Of a stretch of 64,000 nucleotides of DNA, positions 35,120 through 46,320 are shown piece after piece. The number at the start of each line of letters is the position of its first letter. The first letter of the stretch is position 1. The notes beneath the pieces were generated by a model. The model was not told where the DNA came from and did not search any database. It worked only from the letters and a program-made list of their open reading frames with translations. Source of the DNA: Globomyces pollinis-pini (lineage: Eukaryota; Chytridiomycota; Chytridiomycetes; Rhizophydiales; Globomycetaceae); contig MU621119.1 in NCBI GenBank assembly GCA_025399215.1, positions 1 through 64,000 on the forward strand. Reading direction: 5' to 3'. Both the position numbers and the translations under genes were made by a program.

Positions 35120-35652
35120 TTGATTGATTGAAACGAAAAAGAGACAGAAAAAAACGTATTTGATTTAGATCAATCAATGGAATGAGACACTGATTCAATT
35201 AAATCTTAACGGACCTCAAGCAGTAAGTGAATGCAATGTTTGGAGGGATAGCTTTGACTTGACCAATGGTATTTTTAAAAATTAAAACGATTCACTATAG
35301 TCTAAGTATTCAACATCAGTCCTCTTTCAAAGAATGATTTTTGTTTTCAATTTCTATAGTAGATGCAACTGTTTGTAGATGAACATCAAACATTGGCTAC
35401 GGTTTTTGAAAGTAAGCAGCAATGGATCGATACTCCCATTAATATCCTTATAGGCTGTATATTCTCAAACGCTCAAACGTCACCCATTTCCAACTTCAAT
35501 TCCCCAGTTCAATAAAAATGAAATCATCCCAAAGACCAAACTATGACTCAAAAACCAATGTGTAATTTCTCGATAATGATGACCCCACACTACAGCCTAA
35601 ATTACACATTCGACCCCCTGTTTAGGAAACAGATCCCCCCCTTTCGATTTAG
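35120..35652. other. Intergenic, divergent promoter region
   Basis: About 530 bases between RCC2 (leftward) and the HMG-box gene (rightward). A C-rich tract (GATCCCCCCCTTTCG) ends about ten bases before the HMG-box ATG. No gene seen. Confidence 0.5.
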
Positions 35653-36168
35653 ATGGAAAAGCCCATCTTATATTCTTTAGAATCGGGTGTTTCAAGACAA
35701 GACTTGAAACTTAGGCTGGATGTTGCAAGACACTATAAATATGATAAATTAAAATCACGAAATCTAATGACTGCACAACAGGAAAAAATCAGGAAACCAA
35801 TGAATAGTTTTTTCTTATATAAACAACATATGCGAGCAAAAGTAATCAAAAAGAATGGGAAACTAAGAGGCAGTGAATTATCCAAAATCATTACAACAAT
35901 GTGGAAAAATGAATCTTCAGAAGTTAAAAATCATTTCCAAAATTTATCGAAAAAAGAATACGATAATCATAAGAAACTATATCCTGATTTTGTTTGGCCA
36001 ACCAGAGTCACGAAAAATCAAAAATCCAAAATATTAAACATCAAAACTAACAAGAATTGGGTTCAATTACCAGTTTTTGATTTTAATAATTTCTCAACAG
36101 GCTGGACTCCTGCTACAAATGATGAAATATTCACGAAATACTTTAAACAAGTTGATGAAGCTTTGTAA
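35653..36168 (+). CDS. HMG-box protein, MATA_HMG-like
   Basis: Single-exon gene of 171 residues. One HMG box spans about residues 46-118: IRKPMNSFFLYKQHMR, SELSKIITTMWKNESSEVK, KEYDNHKKLYPDFVWPTR. The RKPMN-F-LY start, the S-I---W core and the H-x-x-YPDF-x-P-R end are those of sequence-specific MATA_HMG/SOX-type boxes, not of the non-specific HMGB type. Such proteins include fungal mating-type and sex-determining regulators, but the neighbours here (RCC2, ABCA) do not form a known sex locus, so it may be another transcription factor. N-terminal 45 residues are polar; the C-terminal 50 are hydrophilic with a FNNFSTGWTP motif. It ends 43 bases from the convergent ABCA gene. Confidence 0.8.
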   Translation: MEKPILYSLESGVSRQDLKLRLDVARHYKYDKLKSRNLMTAQQEKIRKPMNSFFLYKQHMRAKVIKKNGKLRGSELSKIITTMWKNESSEVKNHFQNLSKKEYDNHKKLYPDFVWPTRVTKNQKSKILNIKTNKNWVQLPVFDFNNFSTGWTPATNDEIFTKYFKQVDEAL

Positions 36169-36211
36169 TATTTAATATACTATTTATTTATTTTGAAACG
36201 TAAATCTGAAT

Positions 36212-39200
36212 CTATCCATCTTCGTAATCTAACTGATGACCTTTTTCGGCAAATCTGATAAATACTTGTTCTAAACTAGTCTGTGAAATATCATATTGAA
36301 AGGAAAACTTTGATTTCAATTCTTCAAAGTATTCAAATAGTTCATGGATATGAACGCGAAGATTTGGATTGAATGGAAGTTGATATCGCAAGGTTGTTTG
36401 ATATTGTTCCAAAATAATCAATCCAGGTAATTTAGTCTGTAACTGTTGATTGAAATTCAATTGTGATTGTTGAGATAATCCCATCACTTGAATCTCCATT
36501 GCGTTTCCAAATTTGTTTTTCAGATGTTGTTGAGTTCCTAATGCAACCAACTGACCACCAACCAAAATACCAATTCGATTACACACTGCCGTAACTTCTT
36601 CCATTGCATGTGTCGTCAACACGATAGTATGTCTCTTTCTTAAATCTTTCAAAATATTCCAGAGAAATACCTTGGAAACGGGATCCATTCCAGTGGAAGG
36701 TTCGTCAAATATCATCACTGGAGGTTTTCCAATCATAGCAATTGAAAAAGATAACTTCCTTTTGTTTCCACCACTCAATTGAATTGATTTCTTTTCCGAA
36801 TGAGTCATCAAATCCAATCTATTCAACAACCAATCAATATACTTTAAACGGTCAAGCGCAGGTCCAAGTCCCTTTAATTGACAATAAAACATTAAATGTT
36901 GTCTAACAGTGAGTCCGTCAAATAAAGTATCAAATTGTGCACAAACACCAATCGAATTTTGAACAGCTCTTTTACTTTTTGCAACACTATTTTGATTAAT
37001 ATAAAGTATATTTACTTTTTTCCATTAACAATACAGTCTCCATCAGTAGCAGAATCCTGTCCGCAAGCAATACGTAACGTTGTAGTTTTACCAGACCCAT
37101 TAACTCCAAGCAATCCAAAACATTCATCTGTTCGTATCCCAAATGATAAATGATCAACTGCTGTAAATGTTCCAAAAACTTTTGATAAATTTCTAAATGA
37201 AATTTGATCAGATACAGTTGAGGTTTGAAATTCAGTTGTTATTCTTTGTTTTTCATTTACAATATCTGAATCCAAATTTTGAAGTTGATCAGATTTCAAA
37301 TTCCGTTTCCAACTTTTATGGAATCCCTTTATAAATTCGATAACGAAAATTAAAACGAAGAATACGACGATTTGAATCCATTGGATAAAGATTGGTGCCC
37401 AATATGGTTCCATGTTGTTCTGATTGGAACTACATGGAAGAGTGTAACTGACTAGGAACATATTGTTGAATGAACCTAGAGGATTAAAGGCAACCAATAT
37501 GTTTTTTGTCTTTAGATAATCACCACCAGAACTGGCAACAAATCCAAGGAAAGAAGTCATCAATAAATATCCCGTTACAGACATTACGGTACCAGAGGGG
37601 GAAGTAGTCAATCGAGCAAAAATATAACCAATTAAAATAATAGCAATTCCACTAGAGAGTATGGTAGTGAAGGTAATGATAACATTCGGTACCCAAAAGT
37701 TACTGATCATCAATGACAAGGTCAAAATAGCACTACCACAAAGAACCACCACAATATCCCATATTAAATTGGACACATAGTAAATGAATAACGACACGCC
37801 CGAAAAAATCTGCTGTTGTCGTACTCCCGACAAACGTTCCTTGCTCATAACCATTGCCGAGAACAGTGGAATATACATGGAAAGAACAAGCAGAAATCCC
37901 ATGAAAATGTAACCCAATTTCGTATAAAAGTTATCAAATGCAGTATTTGATTTCCTAGAAAAGAATTGAAATGAAGCTGCAATGGGTTGGCCAGTAGGTT
38001 TCAAGTATTGGTTAACCATTGCAGTATGGATCAAGTTGATTGCTTCCAATGATGATTCATACAAATTCTTATTGTAGATGATATCAATATTATTCAAATT
38101 ATTGATTGACTGGATATCGAAACCTGAAATCACTTTTTGACGATTTTCTAAAATATACTTGTTCAAAGACGTTGCATCAGAAAATGCTTGTGTTTGGTTT
38201 GATTTTACCCATGTTGTATCTAATATGGAATTTGAGGAAACAATTGGAAATAATTTATCAACTAATGAACCGTTACCAAATTTCATCACCGGATACTGTT
38301 TCAATACGGTACCACTATCGATTGACGAAAAATTGCAAGTGGATGAAATATCACGAGCACCGATTGGAACCAAAATAGCCAAGATAAGCACCATAATGGC
38401 TGGAATTAGTGTTCCTCGTAAATCACTCTGACCTATCTTGAATCTTTTCCATAACAACGCAGACATTTGTGATAGAACAACATTACTGGGATTCAGCTCA
38501 GGTTGCACACTATCCGGAATTGTTGATGTTCGAGCCCCCATAGCATTGTTTCGTTGGGTGATATGATGGAAAACATCATGAAAGGTGGTGCCAGAAAACC
38601 CATACGATAAAATCGCCAATTCTTCTTTTCTTGAATCCAATTCTTTAAATATCTTTGCCACTTCCATTTTCTTTTGTGAATTCACATTGAATACGAATTC
38701 ATTTTCATGTTGCCCAATCAATTTTGTATCGTCACAAACCTGTTTAATGATATGTAACCATTCGTTTGGATAATTTCGACCTTGGATAGAGGTATTTTGA
38801 TTTTGAGCTATGGTTAATTCAACCCCAGCTTGAACAGTTTCTTTTAAATAGAGTGGTGTACCAATCCCACATATTGTACCACTCTCTAGAATAACCACAT
38901 TGTCTCTACCTAATCAACTTTTGATTAAAAAATCTTACCCTAGTATTTCGGCCTCATCCATGAAATGTGTAGTCATAATAATTGTTCTACCATTTCTGTT
39001 TTCGGAGACAATCTTCCACATGGCTCTCCGACTTAATGGATCAACACCTGCTGACATTTCATCTAGAAACACAAACTTTGAATCGCCCATGAATGCGATA
39101 CATAACGATAATTTACGACGTTGTCCACCTGACAACGTTTGTACCAATGCTTGACTCTTTTTTACCAATCCACTAGACTTTAGGGCTTTCTCTACCGCTA

Positions 39201-41132
39201 TTGCTATACCAGGTTGAGAAAGATGTTTTAAATGTGCATAAAATTCAAGAGTTTGTTGTACCGTCAAAGTATTCCATAACCAATCATGCTGTGGACAAAC
39301 TCCTAAATGTTTTCGAATACTATCAAGTTGTTCACTTAATATTAATTGTTGTTGAGGTAAAATAAAACATGCATCTCCAGTTGAACATGCAAACAATCCA
39401 GTTAATATTCCAATAGTGGTTGATTTTCCACATCCATTTCTACCCAAAAATGCCAACACTTGACCTTCCATGACATCAAATGAAAGATTGTCAATAGCCT
39501 TGAATTTTTCACCATTTGACAATTGATATGATTTAGTTAAATTTCGAATTTTTAATGAAACATTTGATTTTTCAATTTGGGGTTGAATGATGATATTGTT
39601 GGGATATATAGGATCAGAATTGAAGATTTCTCGATTGGTAGTTTGAGTATTGGTTGACCAATAGCCAGTAGTGAAAAGGAAATTCCATGGTTTGGGTGTA
39701 CCATATTGAGAAGGCAAAACTGCATCCAAATACCAAGCAAAAAACAGATTCAGTACACAATTCAAAATCTGATACATAAATATCCCACCAAGTGAAAAAT
39801 CCCGATTAGGAAAGACTTTGAAAATAGTACTCATTGTAATAGCATCATAAACTGAATCTTGTTTTGCAATAAGAGTCAAGGAAGCAATAAGATTGATTGG
39901 AGTAATCAAAATAATCAAGATAGTATCCAAAACCACAGTATCAAGAACAGAAAGAACAGTATACCCCATAATTGACAATGCGACAATTATACTACAGGTT
40001 CCAATACCAGCATATTTTGATTGTCTAAATAAGTTTGAAATCAAGAATCCAAAAGTCAATAAACATACTCCATTCAACAAACTCTGAACAGATTAAATGT
40101 AACATCCCACTTACCCATAAAATCAAAACTAATGAATCTGATTGAATCAAGAAAAGAGACTGAATCAATATTCCATTTAAAAACCAAGAAGGACTTGCCA
40201 AAATCAAAACAACCAGTACCCAACTTCCATAATAACTCTATAAAAATCAAAAACCAACCAAACAAATTACACTAGATTTCAATCCCATGATCTGCAATCC
40301 TTCTTTGATTCGATTTTCTTTCTCTTCTACCAAATAATGTACCAAAAAGGATACATGAGATACAAAAGTTAAAGGAAAAAAGAAAGATCCAAAAGCATTG
40401 AATACCATCCAAAAAGTATCATTCAATCGATTCAAATATTCTTTTTCATTCAATTGTAAAAAGCCTTTTAGATTGATTTTGGACGTGTTGATTGGTACAT
40501 CAGGATACATTAAACTAATCAAAGATTGATCAATTAATACCATCAATTGTGATATTTCAATAGTATTATATCCTTTCCATTCTTGTCCAAATGAGTTCAT
40601 ATTCGTTTGTATTTTATAGGATATTCCTGCTGTTTTTGAATCATAAAATTCTATTCCAAACCCACAAGATTTAGTTTGATCTTGACAATATAAATCAACA
40701 TTCTGAGTTACATCCAATACCACGGTATTATTCAAATTCATTCTTGATAGAATCTCGGATATTTTTGGGATTGAACTCTTTCGATGATCCGAAATCACGA
40801 TAGATTTTGTAGATTTCCATTGATAATTCAATCCTAATGATGTAGAATTTAATGGGATTCCAAAATTCAATGATTGTTGATTTGAATCTTTTTCTCTATT
40901 GACATCCGTCACTCGTGCTATTTTATAAGTTAAGTTATAGTACGTACCACTTGCAGCTGATAAAAACATGGCGAAAATTAGATTCCATAGGATAGGTAGT
41001 AGGTAAAATAACACTAGTAGTTAATACAAATTGAATTCATACATATGTTCTTAGTCAATGAACTTTTGAATAACCAAAGGTTTTTCTATACGTTAAACAA
41101 ATCAATCATTGTATTACTTTAATCAAAAACAT
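36212..41132 (-). CDS. Full-length ABCA-type lipid transporter
   Basis: Eight exons: 41118-41132, 41043-41085, 40948-41013, 40271-40917, 40115-40237, 38939-40083, 37016-38905, 36212-36986; introns 29-33 nt; 1,567 residues. Domain order TMD1-NBD1-TMD2-NBD2 as in ABCA proteins. NBD1: Walker A GRNGCGKSTT, Q-loop CPQHDWLWNTLTV, signature LSGGQRRKLSL, Walker B VFLDEMSAGVD (Met where Pro is usual). NBD2: Walker A GVNGSGKTTTLR, CAQFDTLFDGLTV, LSGGNKRKLSFSIA, VMIFDEPSTGMDP. The large extracellular loop follows helix 1. The first exon is only 15 nt (MFLIK) and was placed by joining to KNLWLFKSSLTKNILLF, the typical ABCA N-terminus. ABCA proteins move lipids across membranes. The 30-nt intron 40918-40947 is in frame and could be retained. 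Confidence 0.92.
41003..41049 (+). repeat. 47-bp direct repeat, copy 1 (within ABCA)
   Basis: This stretch covers the end of ABCA exon 2, the whole of intron 2 and the start of exon 3 (antisense here). It recurs at 41414-41460 with two mismatches in 47. Confidence 0.85.
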
Positions 41133-41384
41133 GACAATTTAAACTCGTTGAATTCGTTTATATAGTATTGTGTTGGTAAGTTGTTTCCTATTTAGGAATT
41201 CAAACTTGGCATCGTCAGTTCAAAGTTCATTCAGGACCCGATTTACCTTAAAAATCAGCACTCACCAACCTCAATTTGCAATTACGTCTCTCTTACACAT
41301 GATCACAGTTTGTATTCTATATTGTGTAATGGTATGGTTGACATCTTACTGTGACTTGGTTCAAAAATTCTAGTAATGGACATT

Positions 41385-41412
41385 CATATTTAACTATCGA
41401 TAGTTAAATATG
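41385..41412. repeat. 28-bp perfect palindrome
   Basis: CATATTTAACTATC followed by its exact reverse complement, centred on TCGA. It ends one base before the duplicated ABCA junction at 41414. Confidence 0.9.
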
Positions 41413-41413
41413 T

Positions 41414-41460
41414 GTAAAATAACACTAGCAGTTAATACAAATTGAATTCATACATAGGTT
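41414..41460 (+). repeat. 47-bp direct repeat, copy 2
   Basis: Copy of 41003-41049 (45 of 47 bases identical), i.e. a stray fragment of the ABCA exon 2-intron 2-exon 3 region lying about 410 bases upstream of its source. Confidence 0.85.
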
Positions 41461-41961
41461 AGTAGTATAGATTGGGCACCAGATGATACCAGTTTTCTTA
41501 ACCGATAATTACCAATAAATTTTGTCCAAAGTTGTCAAAAACAAGCATTTATCTTAAAACTATTGCATAATTTCACTTATGCAATACTGTAATTTATACA
41601 ATAATTTCATTTTATGCAATATTGTAATGTCCGATTTTCTTCAGATAATGAATAGAAAATACACGATTTATTTATTGATATTATTATTCCTAGTCATAAT
41701 TCAAGCGACTGTGGTTCATTAATAATAAAAGATAGACAGGGTATCATTGGATCTCTCAGTAAAGCAGTTATTTTCATGTTTTCCTTGAATATTTTTCAGA
41801 CACTTTGCATAAAATTATGTGAAATTGTAAAAACAAACACACCTGCATAATTCAAAGTATCGCATAATTTCAAAACAAACGCCCATATATATTTCAAATT
41901 ATCGCATTTTTCATTTATTGAGCAAATTGACCATATTTGGTTCAAACAAACGCACCCTTAA

Positions 41962-42220
41962 ATGTTAAGAAACCTCAAGGCCAGACCCAGCAAACTGACC
42001 ACCGCCTTTCTCTGTTCTTACAGACAATATATCACAAAAGCCAACGACGGTACAAGAAATATATTCTAAACTTAGTGTATATATATTTTCTAAACCAAAA
42101 ACTATAGCTGAAATGGAGAATGCTCTCGCATATGAAAAGGAAATGGGAAAGCTCAAATTTGAGCTATACGAAGCCGAGAAGAAAACAGTCGAAGAAAAGG
42201 TCAGGCGAGTCAAAGTTTCT
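41962..42220 (+). pseudogene. Truncated gene with mitochondrial-type presequence
   Basis: Starts with ATG at 41962 and reads MLRNLKARPSKLTTAFLCSY, a basic amphipathic start typical of mitochondrial targeting. It then meets an intron-like stretch (GT at about 42050 to CTATAG at 42107) and continues as a coiled-coil segment (AEMENALAYEKEMGKLKFEL, then YEAEKKTVEEK). The coding sense breaks off at about 42200, where the sequence folds back into an inverted copy of itself. I read it as a fragment of a real gene whose 3' part was replaced by an inverted duplication. The parent family is not recognised. Confidence 0.45.
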
Positions 42221-42358
42221 TCTTGGCTTCGTATAGCTCAAATTTGAGATTTCCTATTTCCCTTTCATGTGCCAGAGCATTCTCCATTTCAGCTATAGTT
42301 TTTGGTTTAGAAAATGACACAAAGTTTAGAATATATTTCTTGTACCGTCGTTGGCTTT
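42037..42358. repeat. Long foldback inverted repeat (hairpin)
   Basis: Left arm 42037-42178 and right arm 42222-42358 are reverse complements over about 137-142 bases with roughly eight substitutions and one short insertion in the left arm (ATATA near 42076). The loop is 43 bases. Both arms contain the same intron-like element ending CTAAACC...CTATAG, so the duplication happened at DNA level and not through a spliced RNA. A further 30-base piece of the left arm and loop recurs inverted just outside the hairpin at about 42362-42391. Confidence 0.88.
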
Positions 42359-42391
42359 ATGTTTTCTTCGACTGTTTTCTTCTCGGCTTCG

Positions 42392-42768
42392 ATTAAATGA
42401 TTCTCTTGTTCTATTCATAAATGCATGTTATTTCATATAGATCTCTATTCTACAATACGCGAACCATTACAATCATGGTTGAACTAATAAACACAGTTGA
42501 TACTGCAATGAATAGAGATTTTAAATTAATGGAATAAACTCAAAGGTTGAATATTTCAACGTAACAAACGAAAAAGTTCAGCCTCTCCACCTTCAAAACG
42601 TTCCTGATGATCAACATCATGGGATCATATACGGCCGTAAGTTGGCAGTAATTGTAACACCGTAGATAAAATCAGACTTGTAATACAAGCGTTACACTAA
42701 TTCAACCATAACAGTTGTATAAACTGTACTCAACCATTTTATTTATTAAGTATTAATAAACGAACCCT
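42392..42768. other. Intergenic, degraded fragments
   Basis: About 375 bases between the hairpin and the acyl-CoA oxidase stop. A 20-codon open stretch at 42475-42537 (MVELINTVDTAMNRDFKLME) is too short to name. No other feature seen. Confidence 0.4.
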
Positions 42769-45256
42769 CTATTCATCATCATCCAATTCCAAAGGTTCTT
42801 CCATATCATTCTTACGATTCAATACCGGATCAATCTAAAATCAACATTCATACACTTACATGGGACTTGAAGTATGTAGGAATTTGTGCTGGTTTGTATG
42901 CGGTGGTAACAACATTAAAGTAAGTTTCATAGATATTGCCATCATATTTGCCCAATGGCGAATTGATTATGAAATCAGAAAAGTTGAATGAATCTGTTAA
43001 TGGAATCGCATCTTTACGTACTATTCCACATAATTCAGATACTAAGGATCGAATCCAGTCAAGCTACAGGTCAGTCAAAGTACTTTACTTGTCGCGGGTT
43101 GAAGAATTCGTATTGTAGGAATGGTCCTGATAATTCAGCAATATTATATAATCCATAGAGTTGACAGAGGGTGGTGAGAATTGGTTGAAGTGAAGCGGGA
43201 GCTTTGGCAAGTCCATCTTTGAATCGATGGAATAAGTATCCATAACTATGCAACTTGGCTGCAAATAATCGAGCTTGGGCTGTGATGGTTAGTTTATGTA
43301 ATGAGATATCTTACAGCATTGTTCATATGAAGCTTCTTCATTCATTCCTTGTTGTTTACAGGTTAAAAAGTCTTCACCAGCTTTCTTGACAACATTAGCA
43401 CAAACGACATTGTATGCTGTTCCAATGATATCTAGGTTGAGTAATTCTTCCTTTGATTTTGCAAGACATCTGGCTTGGATAAGTTCTTGCATATGGTTAA
43501 GATATGCTACACCACCATGTTGCTTCACACCGTTTTTCACATCAGTGTAACAACCAATTAAATATCTACCAGCTTGTAAAGTCAAGATGGTATTGTCTCC
43601 TTCCCAGGTACATTGCACTGCAAAGTCGTTGTATAGGGAAGCTAACCCTGCATATGCAGAATACCCATGTCCACCCAACGCTTGACGACATTGATCAATG
43701 GTATTCAACGCGTTCCATGTACAAAAGGCTTTTAGTCCAGCACTAAAATGAAAATAGATTATTCGTACCTGGTTCCATGTAATTCTTTTAATGAATCCAA
43801 AACTTCTTGAGTATCTTTATCACCAGGTTTTAAAACATCCATACGTGCCATTAAACTATCATACATATCCAAGACTTCAATACCAGTAAAGTGCATGGCA
43901 AACTAAAGTTCAATGATGTTGTTGAATTACAGCTTGAGCCAAGAGTGGCATAAGACGGTATTGATGAATCACATAATCCAGGATTTTGGTTTCTGGTTTA
44001 TCTTTACGAGCACCAAATTGTCTACGAATGGCGGCATATCGAATAGCAATCGTCAAAGCTTTCTTACTGATATTTCCAGAATCTATTTGATTATCAAATG
44101 AAATGAATACCAGTGACCATGGTGACACGTCCATTGATGAGAGCACCAAAAGCTAATTGAGCCAATGGTGGTTCTGTAACTTTACCATCCCGAGAGACTT
44201 TGGAATGCTTCATCAACATGTGCGATCGTGGGATACGGACATGAGTAAACTAAAGAATAAGTATGGATAGAAAATATACTTGAATCCAACCATTGTCAAT
44301 TCCATGTCTACCCATTTTTGCACCACAATCCCCAATAACCACTCCAGGCATTAAATTGAAGGTTTTAGGATCACGTAATTGCACAATAAAAGTTTTTACA
44401 CCATAATTCTTTCCTTTGACGATCATTTGCGCGTAAACAGCACTAATATGAATGAATATGGAGGAGGTTACGAGTGAGTACAAGTGTGGGCGGCACCACC
44501 AATCCACCATTTGGTAGCTAAAATAAGATGAAAAAGAGGTACCAGTGAGAGTTGGAGTATGAATGATAAATTCTTGAGATGCTTCATCATAAGTTGCTGT
44601 TGTTTCTAACCCAGCGACATTTGAACCCTACCATTAAATGGTCATCTATTACGTGACCCACTAACGATAATTAGGATTAAAATCATCTTACATTCAGTCA
44701 TAGCAAAACAACCAGTTACACCATTAAGATTTAAGGCCCCTTTTTGAATCCAATGTGAAAGTTGTTCCGGGGTAGCTTGACCTTGTACGGCACTTAAAAA
44801 TAGACCTAAGAGGATATATCAATCGAAAATATGAATACCATAATGAACACCGATTCTAGTCCAAGCGGCAGGATCAAACAAAGTCAAGACATTCATTCTT
44901 TTTTTAAAGTTAGCGATTGGTTCACTAGATAAATAACTAGCCATTCTAGCAATCTAAAGAATGAGAATGATATCAAGATACCTTTTCCATTGTTCTAATT
45001 CTGATGGTAGCTAAATCCTGGTCATGAGTATCGATCGTTTTCATGATAGGATCTCTTTCGAATTGTAACATCTATTATATGAGATATAAACTATAAGTTA
45101 ACCATTTTTTCCTTTAATTCGGTAGCTTTTTCCCCACCATCCAAGAAATGAGTTAATAATTTTATATCAAAGGAAGGGTTTAATCTTTCTTCAGCGATAG
45201 ATTGAGAAGGACTAAGATATTAACTAGGATGATGAATACGTAGGAGGAATTGACAT
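42769..45256 (-). CDS. POX1: Acyl-CoA oxidase (peroxisomal)
   Basis: Sixteen exons: 45240-45256, 45103-45211, 44982-45071, 44839-44953, 44692-44805, 44653-44660, 44543-44627, 44472-44517, 44280-44442, 44111-44249, 43931-44082, 43769-43902, 43315-43742, 43089-43279, 42860-43063, 42769-42834; introns 25-35 nt; 686 residues, normal length. It catalyses FAD-dependent oxidation of acyl-CoA to enoyl-CoA with H2O2 release. Motifs: [59 protein letters not shown], and the catalytic-Glu block [11 protein letters not shown]...[10 protein letters not shown]. No C-terminal SKL signal: the protein ends DDDE, as in yeasts that import Pox1 by another signal. Exon 6 is only 8 nt. Divergent from MED22. Confidence 0.95.
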
Positions 45257-45778
45257 TGAAATTGTAGGTAAAAAAATGAATAATTTATATCAAATCACGA
45301 AGCGGATATTCAAATCAGTAACGAAACAATCATGTGAAAATACGATGTGGATTAAGAATCTCATGATCATGGATATTAGGAATTCAATTCATTGAAACTA
45401 AATATCATCTTATTAGTAAATTATTACTATACTAACTATGTACTACATATAGTAATTACATATAAGTAACTATTTACTAGATATTTAGTTATACCAGTAT
45501 CTACTACTACTAGTTAATAGTTAGTATTGTTACTAATACCTATTGGTAGTAGTAGTAGTAGTATCTAGGTAGTATGTCTTAAGCATGACTTGCGTTACCG
45601 TTTCTAGAGTTTGTTTTTTCATCTCTCTCACATGCAAATTGATGTTGTTGACTCTTGACTCAATGTGAATCATCAATCACCATTCCTTGTCTATTATAAA
45701 CTACCTATTGAAAATAAAGTAACATCCTTTCTTTCTCTTTCTTTCTCTTTCTTTTCTTTTCTTCTGTAAATCTCTCTC
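45257..45778. other. Intergenic with TAC/TAG repeats and CT tract
   Basis: Divergent promoter region of about 520 bases. From about 45420 to 45575 the sequence is a degenerate TAGTA/TACTA repeat, partly self-complementary (CTACTACTACTAG and later GGTAGTAGTAGTAGTAG). A polypyrimidine tract (CTTTCTTTCTCTTTC...) at about 45731-45768 sits just before the MED22 start. Confidence 0.6.
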
Positions 45779-46165
45779 ATGACAGAAATGGACCCTATCA
45801 ACAAAGAACTAAATTCAATCCTATCAAATTTCTCTCATGCAATTCAAACTGTAGCAATGTCAAAAAATAATATCACTAAATCAAAATTAGATCTAAATCA
45901 TGATCATTTACTACTTAATAGAGCTAATGCTAACATAGTACTCTCTAATAATAACTCATCTTAGTTACGTTCAGTGGAATCTCTTCTCGCTATCACTTTT
46001 AATCTAAAACATTCTTTACTACTCAATGATACGGTCAATATTAATCATCAATTATTAGCTAGAAAATCTGCTTTAGTAAAACAATCAAATATCACTAGAC
46101 AAACTCTGATTGATTGCTCTACAGAGTTGTTGGAAATTCAGAATGATATCATGGATTGTCTCTAA
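45779..46165 (+). CDS. MED22: Mediator subunit 22-like protein
   Basis: Exons 45779-45937 and 45965-46165 with a 27-nt intron, 119 residues. The pattern fits MED22/Srb6: an N-terminal helix ELNSILSNFSHAIQTVAMSK, the central NRANANILRSVESLLAITFN LK..LLLND block (aligning to the family's ANIVRAGESLMKLVSDLK..LILND), and a C-terminal helix IDCSTELLEIQNDI. MED22 belongs to the Mediator head module, which links activators with RNA polymerase II. Length is at the short end for the family. The assignment rests on a weakly conserved family, hence moderate confidence. A polypyrimidine tract ends about ten bases before its ATG. Confidence 0.7.
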
Positions 46166-46320
46166 TACATTATTTGCCATTTTCTATTATGTTTTACATA
46201 TTTTCCATTTAGATTTAATTCGGTATTGAATACACTCTTAGTAGACAACTGTAGAATCACCACCAAATATTCCTTAGAGTTCGTCATCAAAGGAAAACGT
46301 TTATTCAAAAATATTTAATC

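Larger units (their letters stand above)
41133..41961. other. Accessory island, AT-rich, repeat fragments
   Basis: About 830 bases upstream of the ABCA start without a credible gene. It holds a 28-bp perfect palindrome, the second copy of the ABCA junction repeat, and several variants of a GCATAATTTCA/ATGCAATA motif at about 41565-41635 and 41812-41915 in both orientations. An open frame at 41170-41373 has no family features. Confidence 0.5.

Noticed and set aside
41170..41373. 67-codon open frame in the accessory island
   Set aside because: No domain or codon pattern; lies in degraded repeat DNA.
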